Assembly (NCBI GenBank): GCA_029465975.1
Contig: CM055728.1
Coordinates: 7,380,721 to 7,444,720 of the forward strand
Length of the DNA: 64,000 nucleotides
From: Dallia pectoralis
Lineage: Eukaryota; Chordata; Actinopteri; Esociformes; Umbridae
Reading direction: 5' to 3'
In this document: one piece after another, positions 10,613-23,261 of the stretch
Layout: every line of letters begins with the position of its first letter
Numbering within the stretch: the stretch's first letter is position 1
Made by a program: the position numbers and the translations under genes
Notes under the pieces: generated by a model
What the model was told of the DNA's origin: nothing
Seen by the model: only the letters and a program-made list of their open reading frames with translations
Databases searched by the model: none

Positions 10613-11256
10613 TGGCTATTCCCTAGATTACATTTTTCATTTGTTTATGATAATCAGTGACAATTTTGATTTCATGTTGTAATAGAATAACATTGGGACA
10701 AGTCCAAGGTGGATGAATACGTTTAAATGTTACCGTACCGACTATTTTAAAGCCATCCAAGTTAAATTAGTCTGCACATGTATTCAGTGGAAGATTTCAT
10801 GTCCAGGGAAAAGCCAGATTGAATCAAAACATACTGTAGTTGATTAAAGATTTATTAGGTTCAGTGTAGCCATATTAATTTCACTTGCTTTGATTAAACA
10901 TTGATATAAAATAGCAGCCGTCAAAGTATGGGCTTGCAGAAGTTTAAAGTGTAAGCAATCTTTATTTCGGTATCCCCAGTCTAAGCCACCAATTTGCTTC
11001 TACATCATCAGACGTGTTTATAATCAGTAGCTTGGTTGATTTCCTCCTAAGTGCGGAAAAAATAATTTGAGTGATTCATGCACAGGGAAACCCGATTTTG
11101 AGAGTTACTCATGGGTAATTACTTCAGATACAATTAACTAATGTATATAGTTATATATTTATAACTTGTCTTTGAAGTTTGAAGGAAATCCAGAGCCTGC
11201 AGGAAATGGTTTGGTATCTCAAGCTTGAACAGTTGGAGAGTAAGGTTGCACTTGGT
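10613..11256. other. No gene recognised
   Basis: Unique AT-rich DNA with no supportable exon or repeat. Confidence 0.5.
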
Positions 11257-11456
11257 GAGGTCCCTGAGAGGTGAGGTCCCTGAGAGGTGAGGTCCCTGAG
11301 AGGTGAGGTCCCTGAGAGGTGAGGTCCCTGAGAGGTGAGGTCCCTGAGAGGTGAGGTCCCTGAGAGGTGAGGTCCCTGAGAGGTGAGGTCCCGTAGAGCT
11401 GAGGTTCCGGAGAGCTGAGGTTCCGTAGAGCTGAGGTTCTGGAGATGTGAGGTCCC
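11257..11456. repeat. 16-bp tandem repeat
   Basis: About twelve copies of GAGGTCCCTGAGAGGT. The last four diverge (CCGTAGAGCT, CCGGAGAGCT), a usual sign of decay at an array edge. Confidence 0.95.
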
Positions 11457-14400
11457 TGCTATAGTTTACTGTGGCCTAGCTTGTGCATTCCCAACCATAA
11501 ACCCACATGTCGACATCTACAAAGGTTATTCAGTAAAACCCATGGTCGCAATCGTGTTAATATCTAAATAAAACTGATTTATTTAATCTAACAAAACTAG
11601 GCACAATAATTTGCTTCGCTAATGCTTTTTCTGTGGTCCATACCAGCAGTTGTACCTGCATGGAACAGACAGAGATTATATGGAATATATATTGTTTGAA
11701 TTGGTACAAAATGGCCTACTGCTGTCCAACAGCAGGTTTTCCCATTTCTACCGGCAATGTAGTCCTATCATCCAATCTGACCTGCACACCGCAGTATGCT
11801 GAGGACACACATTAATCAGATTTCTCTTGTTTTCCCCTGTGGTGCCCAGTGACGCAACGGGGTGTGATCGTTGATACGGGAAGGGTAGACAGGTAAGCTC
11901 CTGGAGAAACCACACACACACACGCAAGAATAATTGACTAGTTTGACAGAGATCTTTTCTAAATAAGAATCTGTGTTGTTGCCCACCTATAGTAAAATAA
12001 TAGCAATCGTTGTGGTTTATAAAATATCACTTTGCCATCTCGTCCTTTCTTCGGGATTCAGTATTATCGTCTGCGTTGGTCGCTTTTATCTGGAGTAATG
12101 ACATTACCTGTAACCGGATAACAGTTTTACAGCATTGTATACCGGCGTGGAGTATCAGGATACTTTGCAATAAGTGTGTAGTGTGTATATACACTGTAAT
12201 GGACTGCATCTATTATCTGTAATCGGATAATGATCGTGGTGTGTCGTAGCGGCCCCCTTCGTCTCGTTCAGAACGCCGACACTAAGACAAGTGAGTCATG
12301 TTGGATCTGACAGCAGATATTTATCGCTGCCCGTCTGTTTGGGGCTCAGCTTTGGTAGCAACAGTTTTTTTCCCCTCTGTCAATCCGGCAGCATATAAGC
12401 ACTGGAGTTTAGCGCTAATAAGACAGCTTTCACTATTCATCTCACAACCTCTCTGGCCCACCCCTCCTTCGTCAAGCGGGAAATAGATCTGAACGGGGTT
12501 CTGGAAAAACAACTTGAAGGGGACCAGCGTTTGGAATATACCGACGGATGCGCGGATAAAGAAAAACGACAGAGGAAAGGATTGTGACTATCGATGCCAC
12601 CAGCCTAATTGTCTCAGGGCACTGTTTTCTACTGTGAAATTCTAATTATATGACAATTTCCTGCATTTTTTCTCTCCATATATAAATAGAGAATTGTACT
12701 TCGGCTAGCATGGCTGTCTCTCCCGGAAGTTTTCACACCGTCACAATGAATATGTCCCTGACACATGAAATGTTATGCACGTCAGGTGCTGTAAAATCAG
12801 TTGTTGTTGTTTGGGGCGGGGGAGGAAATGAATGAGACGTTTCTCAAGATTGTTCCTATTGAAAACAATGATTTTTTTATACTATAAGTGGAAAACCTGC
12901 AGTGGTTCTTGTTGTAAAGTAGCATTACAACGCTGAATAGACAGTCATCATGAAATCGCTGCTTATTTAGTCACTTCTACAAGGATTCAATGCGAACATT
13001 GTGAAGCGTGAAATTATGGAAACATATCCCTGCTGTTATGTCATGATTGCTGTCTAGGTTGTCGTCTAAATATTTCAATATTTGCTTTTAACCTTCGGAA
13101 CTCAGAAGCGTCCAAAAGCATCATTCTAGAAGCATTCTGAATAGGATGAGGTTCGATTGGTCTGAACACTTGTTCCCTGCTCATATTAAAGTATCTATCG
13201 GTCATGTCAACTGGGCTCTGGCAGCCAGCTTTTTCCCCCACCCCCATGTGAGTGTAATAATGGTGTATTATTTAGCCGGTAATATTGGAAGGCTTCATCC
13301 TGGAGATGCCCTCCATGTTTGATGTTTTCCTGCACTTCAATCTTCAGTGTAAATGTAAAAGGGCTTGCTTGGGCCACGCCGGTCATTTAATCGTTCCTTT
13401 TTGTTTCCTGCTTGTAGCATTAGTTCAACCGCGGGGATTTCTTTTGGCACATTAGAAGAGATTTGGGTTAATAATTGATGGTGTGATTTATGGACTATAG
13501 TGCCTGAGGTTCAATTGCAAGTACCCACTTAAAGGGATGGCTTGCTTTTCACCCACTGAGTTTCGCCGCACAAGCCGAGTGTACATGATTTGTAACTTTA
13601 CTTTGAGGGCCTCCGCGACAAGATTCGGTGCAATTATTTTCTGTGATTGTATTTAGCATCAACAAAAAGTGGTCAATTATCAATAAAGGGAGTGATCGAC
13701 TAGGGTCATTGAGACGTTCTAAAAGTATTTAAAAATAATAAAAAATACTACAATTGTGTGCTCTTTGTGTTGTATTCATAGCTTGACCTTGAAGAACATC
13801 ATTTTATTTTAACTGTTTCCGCCGACACAAACGACATTTCCTGTTTTTGAATGTTGCAACAAGTCGTCTGTGACGCTGTTTGGAACTCTCAAGGCAGAGC
13901 AAAGGAAAACTCAACCCTCCCTGGTTTGACTGATGGCCTAGTTCTAGTTGGGGCTCCCTGGACGTAAGTTCCCTTGTCAAATTGGCAGTACGGTAACTGT
14001 GTTTCTATGAGGTGGAAGATGCTTGACTCTGTTACAGTAGGATCCTGGAAGGAAAGCCCATCTTCTGTTGGTTTCATCTTTTAAGTGCTCTACATGCAAT
14101 TATTTTGCTACATGCGCTGTTGATTAGATCCAATCCGTTTGATTAGATCCAATCCATGCATCTCTTATACGATATCATGTTCACTTCAGTGTGTCTCGTT
14201 GATTGAGTGCTTATCTTTCAGTTGCCCTGGGATAGATTCATGCATTTTTTTTGTGTGTGTGTAAGTGAAATACTTCAATACTTCAAAAAGTGTTTTTTTC
14301 TAAGCATTGCAGTGCACTTAAAACGTGCTCTGGGATGATTGGGTGACGATTCAGTGTCCACAATTAACTTTTAGCCAGGGTACCGGGGTTAACACCTCTA

Positions 14401-16129
14401 CTCAAATGCAACTTTGAATATTTGGTGACCACAGACGGTCAGGACATTCTTTAGCGTCCCACCAGAAAGACAGCAGCCTACTTCCGCCTGCCACACAACC
14501 CGCCCGACCAAACCGAACAATTATCTGTTCCATGTCTTGATCCGCAGAGAAAACTAAAAAACAAAATGTGATATAGCCGAGCACAACAACAGCAGCCACA
14601 AATACAACCACACTTCATTGGAGTGTGGTCGACCGTCTTGTTATCCTCTGTCAGCAACCTCTCACGTTCTGCCACCCGACTTGTGTTCGCCCACCCCCCC
14701 TGGCCACGATATGCTTCCCTTAGTACGGTAGGTCTTTCAACTGCTGCGATGTTATCTAACATGCAACATATCTTCTGGAGTCTATAACTTCTAGACTCCT
14801 ACTATTTATTAGTTGAAGATAAATGTTTTTGAGATAAGTATGAACACAGTGTGTTTTTGATTCACTTACTAGGTCTATATATTCTAATGCTATTTCTAAT
14901 CTTACTTTTCAGATAATTTCTTGCTTTGGGGCCATACCTTAACCTTAGATTGTAAACACAGGGTAAACCGAAAGACATGGTCTAATAATTCTATGTACAG
15001 AGCTGAGATATGGCCCATATCTTTCATATTTTTCTCGGGTGGTTAGAATGCTGTAAAATGTTGCGTTGAAACGTGTCTAGTATTTTGTGTTGCCTTGTAT
15101 ACTGCATCTGCAAAAACACCCCGTGTCATTCTATTGCCATATCAGAAAGCTCTTTCCAGCTATTTTACAAGCTATTAACTGGCACAGCTGTGGACATATA
15201 GGTCCTCCTATGACACTGGCATACTTTCCTATTTATGATATCCCCCCCAGGTTGTGATCCTAATATATTGCAGAGACTAGTTCCACACCTCTTCCATTTG
15301 CTTCCTTCATTGCTGCAGTAATGTTGCAATTCATTGGTGGTATCCCTGAGTTGAACAGGCCGTCCCGTATATTTGCTTGTTGCGACAATATTCGTCCATT
15401 CCAATTTAATTTTAAGCCAAAATGCACATCTCATACATATTTTCAATAAACTACTGTTTTAATAGAGTAATACATTATAAATGTATTCAAGTTGAATTGA
15501 ATTGACATTGTGAACAGTTGCGTATTGCTGAAGGTGGATACATTAAAAATAATAATTCATAAAGGGCATAACGTCCAATAGGCCATTTCAAACAAGGAAG
15601 AGCTTTAGTCTATTGGAAAAACCATTTGAGGTTTTGCATGATTGTTAATAACAATTCATATCTGTCCTCCAAATGCATATCAATTATATTGATGGGCACT
15701 CTAGTTGTCTGGCTTAACATTCCACACAAAGACATTTCTGTTCACATTGCTTAAAAATTAGGATTTGAAATTCCCTGTGTTTCCCAGTTTCCTTTCCATT
15801 CATGAACTCATCCCTGGAATTATTCAGTCATTGTCTTCCGTGATCATTCACACCAGGTCCCAATCAGTCATTATGTGTGTAATTTTCTCCTTTGCTTTCC
15901 CTGTTTGAGATTTATTGTTGAGCATCATGTCCTTTGTGTTGGTGAGGGTTTGTACGGATAGCTGTTTTGTGTTTGGTTGTGCTCCAAGTCAGCGCACTTT
16001 TATTTCATTACACAGTTATATGGTATTTTTGTGTCTTCAAAGATTCCCTACTTCAAATGGTACTCAAATCTATCAAACAGATCCTACATTTTAACAACTC
16101 TGCAACACCATTTTAATTTAGCAAGCATT
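11457..16129. other. Long non-coding stretch, no exon supported
   Basis: Mostly unique AT-rich DNA. The part around 11850-12600 is somewhat richer in CG dinucleotides than its surroundings and could be a distal regulatory element, but nothing in the sequence proves it. All ORFs are short and without recognisable domains. Confidence 0.4.
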
Positions 16130-16260
16130 ATGATCGCAGTAACTGATAGGACTATACCAATCTTGTCAGTTGTACAACTGAATGCCTTCAACTGAAATGT
16201 GTCCTCTGCATTTTACCCAACCCTGAGGCAATCTATTGAGGTAAAGGGGGCAGCCCTAAT
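16130..16260 (-). mobile_element. tRNA-SINE 3' tail (salmonid/pike type), fragment
   Basis: The sequence GTCAGTTGTACAACTGAATG near 16167, then CAACTGAAATGTGTCCTCTG and CATTTTACCCAACCC, matches from memory the reverse complement of the 3' half of a well-known salmoniform/esociform SINE. It runs straight into the 32-bp array at about 16236. No tRNA-like head is present here. Confidence 0.7.
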
Positions 16261-17770
16261 CAGTTACCTGAGGTGCAGGGGGCAGCCCTAATCAGTTACC
16301 TGAGGTGCAGGGGGCAGCCCTAATCAGTTACCTGAGGTGCAGGGGGCAGCCCTAATCAGTTACCTGAGGTGCAGGGGGCAGCCCTAATCAGTTACCTGAG
16401 GTGCAGGGGGCAGCCCTAATCAGTTACCTGAGGTGCAGGGGGCAGCCCTAATCAGTTACCTGAGGTACAGGGGGCAGCCCTAATCAGTTACCTGAGGTGC
16501 AGGGGGCAGCTCTAATCAGTTACCTGAGGTACAGGGGGCAGCTCTAATCAGTTACCTGAGGTACAGGGGGCAGCCCTAATCAGTTACCTGAGGTATAGGG
16601 GGCAGCCCTAATCAGTTACCTGAGGTGCAGGGGGCAGCCCTAATCAGTTACCTGAGGTGCAGGGGGCAGCCCTAATCAGTTACCTGAGGTGCAGGGGGCA
16701 GCCCTAATCAGTTATCTGAGGTACAGGGGGCAGCCCTAATCAGTTACCTGAGGTGCAGGGGGCAGCCCTAATCAGTTACCTGAGGTGCAGGGGGCAGCCT
16801 AATCAGTTACCTGAGGTGCAGGGGGCAGCCTAATCAGTTACCTGAGGTGCAGGGGGCAGCTCTAATCAGTTACCTGAGGTACAGGGGGCAGCTCTAATCA
16901 GTTACCTGAGGTAATCAGTTACCTGAGGTACAGGGGCAGCCCTAATCAGTTACCTGAGGTACAGGGGGCAGCCCTAATCAGTTACCTGAGGTGCAGGGGG
17001 CAGCCCTAATCAGTTACCTGAGGTGCAGGGGGCAGCCCTAATCAGTTATCTGAGGTACAGGGGGCAGCCCTAATCAGTTACCTGAGGTGCAGGGGGCAGC
17101 CCTAATCAGTTACCTGAGGTGCAGGGGGCAGCCCTAATCAGTTACCTGAGGTGCAGGGGGCAGCCCTAATCAGTTATCTGAGGTACAGGGGGCAGCCCTA
17201 ATCAGTTACCTGAGGTACAGGGGGCAGCCCTAATCAGTTACCTGAGGTGCAGGGGGCAGCCCTAATCCCTGAGGTGCAGGGGCAGCCTAATCAGTTACCT
17301 GAGGTACAGGGGCAGCCCTAATCAGTTACCAGAGGTACAGGGGGCAGCCCTAATCAGTTACCAGAGGTACAGGGGGGCAGGTACCTGAGGTGCAGGGGGC
17401 AGCCCTAATCAGTTACCTGAGGTACAGGGGGCAGCCCTAATCAGTTACCTGAGGTGCAGGGGCAGCCTAATCAGTTACCTGAGGTGCAGGGGGCAGCCCT
17501 AATCAGTTACCTAGATAAAACAGGGGGCAGCCCTAATCAGTTACCTGAGGTACAGGGGGCAGCCCTAATCAGTTACCTGAGGTACGGGGGGCAGCCCTAA
17601 TCAGTTATCTGAGGTGCAGGGGGCAGCCCTAATCAGTTACCTGAGGTACAGGGGGTACAGGGGGTACAGGGGGCAGCCCTAATCAGTTACCTGAGGTGCA
17701 GGGGGTACAGGGGGCAGCCCTAATCAGTTACCTGAGGTGCAGGGGGCAGCCCTAATCAGTTACCTGAGGT
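16236..17770. repeat. 32-bp minisatellite, about 48 copies
   Basis: Direct repeats of a 32-bp unit, CCTGAGGTGCAGGGGGCAGC followed by CCTAATCAGTTA, with GTGCAG/GTACAG and CAGCCC/CAGCTC variants. Several copies are shortened or partly duplicated (near 16905, 17265, 17375, 17510 and 17650). The unit resembles the next internal segment of the adjoining SINE. Confidence 0.95.
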
Positions 17771-17775
17771 GGAGT

Positions 17776-19145
17776 GTGTTCAATTGAAAAACAAAGTGAA
17801 CTCTCTGAGGGAATTCTGTGATCAGAATTAACCAATCACATTCAAACTCATTACACACCTGCCATCATTTAAAGTGACTCTGATGAATCACAAATAAAGG
17901 TCAGCTGTTCCTGTAGGATTTTCATGACATTTTCTTAGTTGCATCTCAAAGCAACAGCCACGATCCGCAAAGAGCTTCCAAAGCATCAGAAAGATTTATT
18001 GTTGAAAGATATCAATCAAGAGAACGTTGAAAATAATTTACAATACAAAGCATTAGATATACCATGGAACACAATGAAGACAGTCATCTTCAAGTGGAGA
18101 TAATATGGCACAACAGAGACATTACCAAGAACTGGACGTCCCTCCAAAATTGATAAAAAGACGAGAAGAAAACTGGTAAGGAAGGCTTCCAAGAGGCCAA
18201 CAGCAATATTAAAGGAGCTGCAGAAATTTCTGACAAGTACTGGCTGTGTGCTACATGTGACAACAATCTCCCGAATTCTGCGTATGTATGGGCTATGTGG
18301 TACGGTGGCAAGAAGGAAGCTCTTTCTTACAAAGAAAAACATCCAAGCCCCGCTGAAGACAGATATTAAGTCTCCCGAAGCATGTGGGCAGATGTGTAAT
18401 GGTCAAGGTTGAACTTTTTGGCCATAACTCCAAAATGTATGTTTGGCGCAAAAACAACACTGCACATCACAAAGAACACCATACCCAGAGTGAAGCAAGG
18501 TGGTGGCAGCATCATGCTTTGGGGCTTTTTTTCTTCAGCTGAAACCGGGGCCTTAGTCAGGGTGGAGGGAATTGTGAACAGTTCCAAATACCAGGCAATT
18601 TTGGCAGAAACATTTCAGGCTTCCGTTTGAAAGCTGAAGATGGAGAGAGAGGAAGTTCATTTTTCAGCACGAGAATGACCCAAAGCACACATCCAAATCC
18701 ACAAAAGCATTGCTTCACCAGAAGTAAATTAACGTTTTGGAGTGCCCCAGCCAGAGCCCAGACCTGAATCCTTTTGAACATTTGAAGAGGGTTCTCCACA
18801 GGAGATGTTCTCGCAATCTGACAGATTTGGAGTGCTTTTGCAAAGAAAAGTGGGTAGATATTGCCAAATCAAGATGCCATGCTAAGAGGCTTCAATAGTG
18901 CTCTAATAAAAACAAAAGGTGCGTCAACAAAGTACTAGTTTAAGGGTGTGCACACATATGCAACCAGGTTGTAAGGTTTTTATTTTGTATTTTTCCCCCT
19001 TAAAGATTTCAGTTTGTTTTCAATTGAATTGTTTACATTATGGGTCACATTAAAGGTCGAAAAAGTTCTGACATGACTTATCTTTTTTGTAATAAAAAAC
19101 ATGGCATTTTAACAAGGGTGTGTAGGCCTTTTTTATATATATATG
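17776..19145 (+). mobile_element. Tc1-like transposon, decayed, nearly full length
   Basis: Begins within the family's 5' leader (TTCAATTGAAAAACAAAGTG near 17789), carries a degenerate transposase on the plus strand, and ends in GTGTGTAGGCCTTTTTTATAT near 19118. That end is a decayed form of the inverted repeat seen cleanly at 43995 (CAGTGGATATAAAAAGTCTA). The left inverted repeat is missing at the border with the minisatellite. Confidence 0.85.
17945..18905 (+). pseudogene. Tc1-like transposase pseudogene
   Basis: Recognisable transposase pieces occur in order in shifting frames. They are a helix-turn-helix region (GTTGCATCTCAAAGCAACAG onward), a GRPSK-like AT-hook near 18135, NFLAITPKCMFGAKTTLHIT (18410-18470) and the strand GGGSIMLWGFFSSAETGALV (18500-18560). 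A decayed 'pspdlnP.E' segment lies at about 18750-18780. Frameshifts and stops break the frame at least four times, so it is inactive. The same family recurs in reverse at 43995-44820. Confidence 0.85.
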
Positions 19146-20327
19146 TGTGTAAATAAGAACCTTACATAGCTACTTCCAACAGGCTCAGGATAATAGGAGG
19201 TTGTGACGTGTTTCCTATGATGCATTTCTTATGCTTCTTCTGACACTGCTCCCTCAACCAGGAGATTAATGGAATCAGAGCATGAGATCATGCTCTCTTA
19301 ACTAACAACCCAGTTGACTTGCAGACATTCAACCTGCCTCCGGGAGTTGCTAGAGTGCGATGATTCAATTAAATTCCTGCCAATGAGGCCTTCTCCACCA
19401 CGGGCAATACTTGCCAATATGCTATGCCGTATGAAACTGTTGGCAACGCCCTGGCATATAGCTCAGTAAACCATAGATCAAACACAGACCGTAAGGGATG
19501 CCCCAGCCCGGTAACACCACTCTGGAGACCGAGATCGAGCATGTCAAGAGGCCAATGAAAGCTCAGGGAAATGAATGATTAAATTCCACTATACACTTCA
19601 GCTATTGTCATCAAATCAACACACACACTGATTTATTCGACATACAGTGATGATTTAAAAATAGATTTACAAAGACGACATGGGGCTCCGACGACTTGAG
19701 CGCTTCGTTGGTTTTGTAGACTGTTGTCCGCTTCAGCATCAATCAAAAATAAAGTCAAGCTAGAAAACATCAAGGGACTCAAGGAACAAACCCTCTGCAT
19801 ATTCTCTCTGACTCAAGGAATTATAACCGAAAGAAAGACATTCTAAGCTCTTAGCATTCCTGAGTTCTCCAAAGAAGTTCTTTATTCCTGCCATTTTCCT
19901 GGAAAATTAATAAGTGAGGATATAATCCATTTAGAACAGAATATAAAGAGGGAATCAGCGGTAAGAAGGGCACCTGCCTGCAATTTTTCTGAAAGGAACC
20001 TGCATTATGTCTCCATGGTTATAAATTCCATTTTAATTTCCTGTTTATTCCACCCTCTGAAGGGAAACTGGAAGCAGATTTAAATGTCCTTCATTCCTTG
20101 TCGTTTCCTCGCATTGCCTTTGATTTATAGATTACATTTTCAGCTTGAAAGCAGAATAGAAACGATTCCGAAAGGACGACAAAACTCTCTCATGACATGG
20201 AAGAGCTTAAAGCGAGCTAAGGGGGGGAGGGGTATGGGGGTGGCAGAATATAAAACGCACACTTGTATCCACTGACAACATACGAGGTATCGTCTCAAAC
20301 CATGTAAAACAAATGTGATATATATCT
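19146..20327. other. No gene recognised
   Basis: Unique non-coding DNA; a short TA/TG run sits at its left edge. No exon supported. Confidence 0.5.
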
Positions 20328-20556
20328 AGGACAGTTTCGGTGTATTAACAAATACCTAGCATCTCTAAAAGGACAGTGTCTGTGTATTAGCAAATACCTA
20401 GCATCTCTAAAAGGACAGCGTCTGTGTATTAGCAAATACCTAGCATCTCTAAAAGGACAGCGTCTGTGTATTAGCAAATACCTAGCATCTCTAAAAGGAC
20501 AGCGTCTGTGTATTAGCAAATACCTAGCATCTCTAAAAGGACAGCGTTTGTGTATC
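20328..20556. repeat. 42-bp tandem repeat, 5-6 copies
   Basis: Unit contains GTGTCTGTGTATTAGCAAAT and ACCTAGCATCTCTAAAAGGA. As 42 is divisible by 3, one minus-strand frame shows a repeating RRCPFRDARYLLIH peptide. This is an arithmetic effect, not evidence of a gene. Confidence 0.95.
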
Positions 20557-22875
20557 CGTCGTGCCCCTTGTCGACAAAGCAGTTTTATTCTCCAAAACAA
20601 TTCCGCATCACACCATTATTTACCTTTCTCAGATTTCTTTGGCAACCGTGTAGACACAATCCGCCCGTCCTCTGTCTCCTCGCCGCTCTGTGCTTTCTCG
20701 CCTGTTGTGCTACGATAATGTAAAAGCCTGTAAACGTTTAGGAAATCACTGCGAGATCTGATCCCTGACCTCACCATGACCTTTCGCTCTCTTTCGCCGC
20801 CGTTACCTCTAAAGGATTGTACGCAGTTTTTAATTCGCTGGGACTCGGTTAAAGAACACGTGGTGGCATTCCTGCAGAGCGTTAATGGTTAGCCACGGGG
20901 GTGAGTGGTATTTTATCCTATTTCAGCACTAACACTCCCCGTTCGAGTAATTAACCAACCCCTTGATTAGTTCCAGCTTTGATTAGTGGCATCAGGTGGG
21001 ATTTAACCAATAATGTGGAGCCTTGTGCATCGACTCTCTTGGAGAAGGAGAAGAAAACCCTGTCAAGGTACAGCCAGTGAATTAATACACGCCATCCGGT
21101 TGCCATAAGTGCACATTTTAGTAGGCCCTACTCATCCATGCAGGCTGGTGATTTATAGTCCTACCTTATGCAATATCTCTGCGAGGTAATTTGCAACAGA
21201 GTTCATTTCCGTCTAATGAGTGTGAGAGATTAATTCATGTGCATGATGAATGGTTCGTCAGCAGGAGGCCATACCGAGCGTTGGACTGCCCGTGGGGATG
21301 TGTGGGGAAAAGACGACACCGAAAGGCACTGTGTCGGAACAGATAAACTGAGGTTTTCACTCCCCCCCACTCGTTTCAGGGTATTGTAGAGAAAGATAGC
21401 AGATGTGCTTTTTAACACACAACAACACGTCTTGAAGCAGGAGAGAATGTATATATTATTCACACTCATACGTGCTACTGTATTGGACTGTAGTCGTTTA
21501 TATGTGCAGCATCTGATATTCCTCTGCGCACACTGACTCTGCCTCCCACCAAATTGTTGTGATTTTTTGGGTATGAAAACAAATCCGCCGAAGCTAATTT
21601 GCTAGTTTTTTACGGTTGAAATATGCAGGGGTAACATTTTTCATATTGCAGATTCACAATTCAGTGTTAAAATGTGTATATTTTGCACAGTTGTTTATCT
21701 AGACATTACACAAATTCTAGCTCATAGCAAAAACCTGCATGTAAAAGGCAATTTCGACCCAAAACTAATTGTACAAAGTGTCCATTGATCAGCTACGGCG
21801 ATTTTAAAACGTATGTTAAATTAACATAGCGGTGTCAAATCAACAGCTTTTGGAATGACAGCGATCGTAGTAAATAATAAAAGACCAGGGAAAGATGTCC
21901 AATTCCTGTCACTGTATAGAATTACGACCGTGTTTGACGGTTTTGTTTATATTCACTGAACACCTCTGTGCCACTACTGCCATTTGCGGCACACTCTCCT
22001 CCTCGTCTTTTCTAATAAAGAATAAAAATGCCAGAAAATAAATAAAAAATCTCTGGTTGTTGAAACTCATTATGTTCGTATCCTACTTTTAAGGGGGATT
22101 GTTGACAACATTGTCTTCTGCCTGCAGAGCCTTGATGTTCCCAAAGTCCGTCTGCAAATAATTATAGCGCCATTACAGCCGTAGTGAATAAACTCGGGGG
22201 TTACTGGACCGTTGGCATCTTTAGTGTGGGTGAATAAAGTTGTGCCATAACCCCTGCTAACCCACAAGCCCCACCATTTCATTATGCAAAATAACAGGAT
22301 TCATTTAATCATTCACAAAAAAAAAGATATCCCCTATTATAACATTCAATGAACAAGCCATAATAAAATTACTCACAGTCAGGAACACAGCTACTTAGAA
22401 GGTCAGTTAATAAAAAATAAAAATAATAATATCCCGGGGGCGTTTGTTAGCGTCGTTGAGTGTGTGGCTACATGCCTCTAGCTAGAAAACAAGCCCATAC
22501 TTATCATTGAGTTAGTAAAACCCGGTCCAGTCCCTTATTAGCAGAACCACGCTCCCTTTCCCCCATGCAGAAGATACTGGACCTGAGCGGACGGAAGGTT
22601 AGAACCTCCAGGTCGTTCCACTGTCAATCATAATAAGTGCTTCTCATTATTGCGACGACAGAGTTTCCTTTTCCACAGGTGGAAGAGAATGTAAATGCCA
22701 CAGGAAATATATTTTTCCTCTGGGTCATTTCACTGACAGGCTGTGGATACAGAATGAGCAAATCACCTTTTTTGTGTGTACAACCGCACAAAAGAGCACG
22801 CTGGTCTTAAATTGGTTGTTATGGTAAGTGAGAAACTAGAGGGCTTTCACCGATGTGAGAAACAAGACATTTCGG
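20557..22875. other. No gene recognised; unique sequence
   Basis: Compositionally balanced, low in repeats. Parts (20640-21070 and 21180-21350) contain more CG than the surroundings and could include conserved non-coding elements upstream of the receptor gene. Only cross-species alignment could show that. Confidence 0.35.
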
Positions 22876-23261
22876 ACATTAACCTAATGTCCACCTGACT
22901 GTGATCTGTGGTTACTAGATATTAACCTAATGTCCACCTGACTGTGATCTGTGGTTACTAGATATTAACCTAATGTCCACCTGACTGTGATCTGTGGTTA
23001 CTAGATATTAACCTAATGTCCACCTGACTGTGATCTGTGGTTACTAGATATTAACCTAATGTCCACCTGACTGTGATCTGTGGTTACTAGACATTAACCT
23101 AATGTCCACCTGACTGTGATCTGTGGTTACTAGATATTAACCTAATGTCCACCTGACTGTGATCTGTGGTTACTAGATATTAACCTAATGTCCACCTGAC
23201 TGTGATCTGTGGTTACTAGATATTAACCTAATGTCCACCTGACTGTGATCTGTGGTTACTA
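22876..23261. repeat. 43-bp minisatellite, 9 copies
   Basis: Nearly identical copies of a 43-bp unit, TATTAACCTAATGTCCACCT followed by GACTGTGATCTGTGGTTACT and AGA. Very low divergence implies recent expansion or homogenisation. Confidence 0.97.

Noticed and set aside
12027..12512. Several 60-70 codon frames in a CG-richer stretch, considered as an upstream receptor exon
   Set aside because: No similarity to group III mGluR leaders and no convincing linked splice sites.
16236..17770. CRISPR-like appearance of regular repeats
   Set aside because: Units follow each other directly with no unique spacers, and the genome is vertebrate. The same applies to the arrays at 8176, 22876, 24535, 35057 and 49991.
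20295..20600. 101-codon repetitive frame with RRCPFRDARYLLIH units
   Set aside because: A consequence of a 42-bp (divisible by 3) tandem repeat, without flanking coding evidence.
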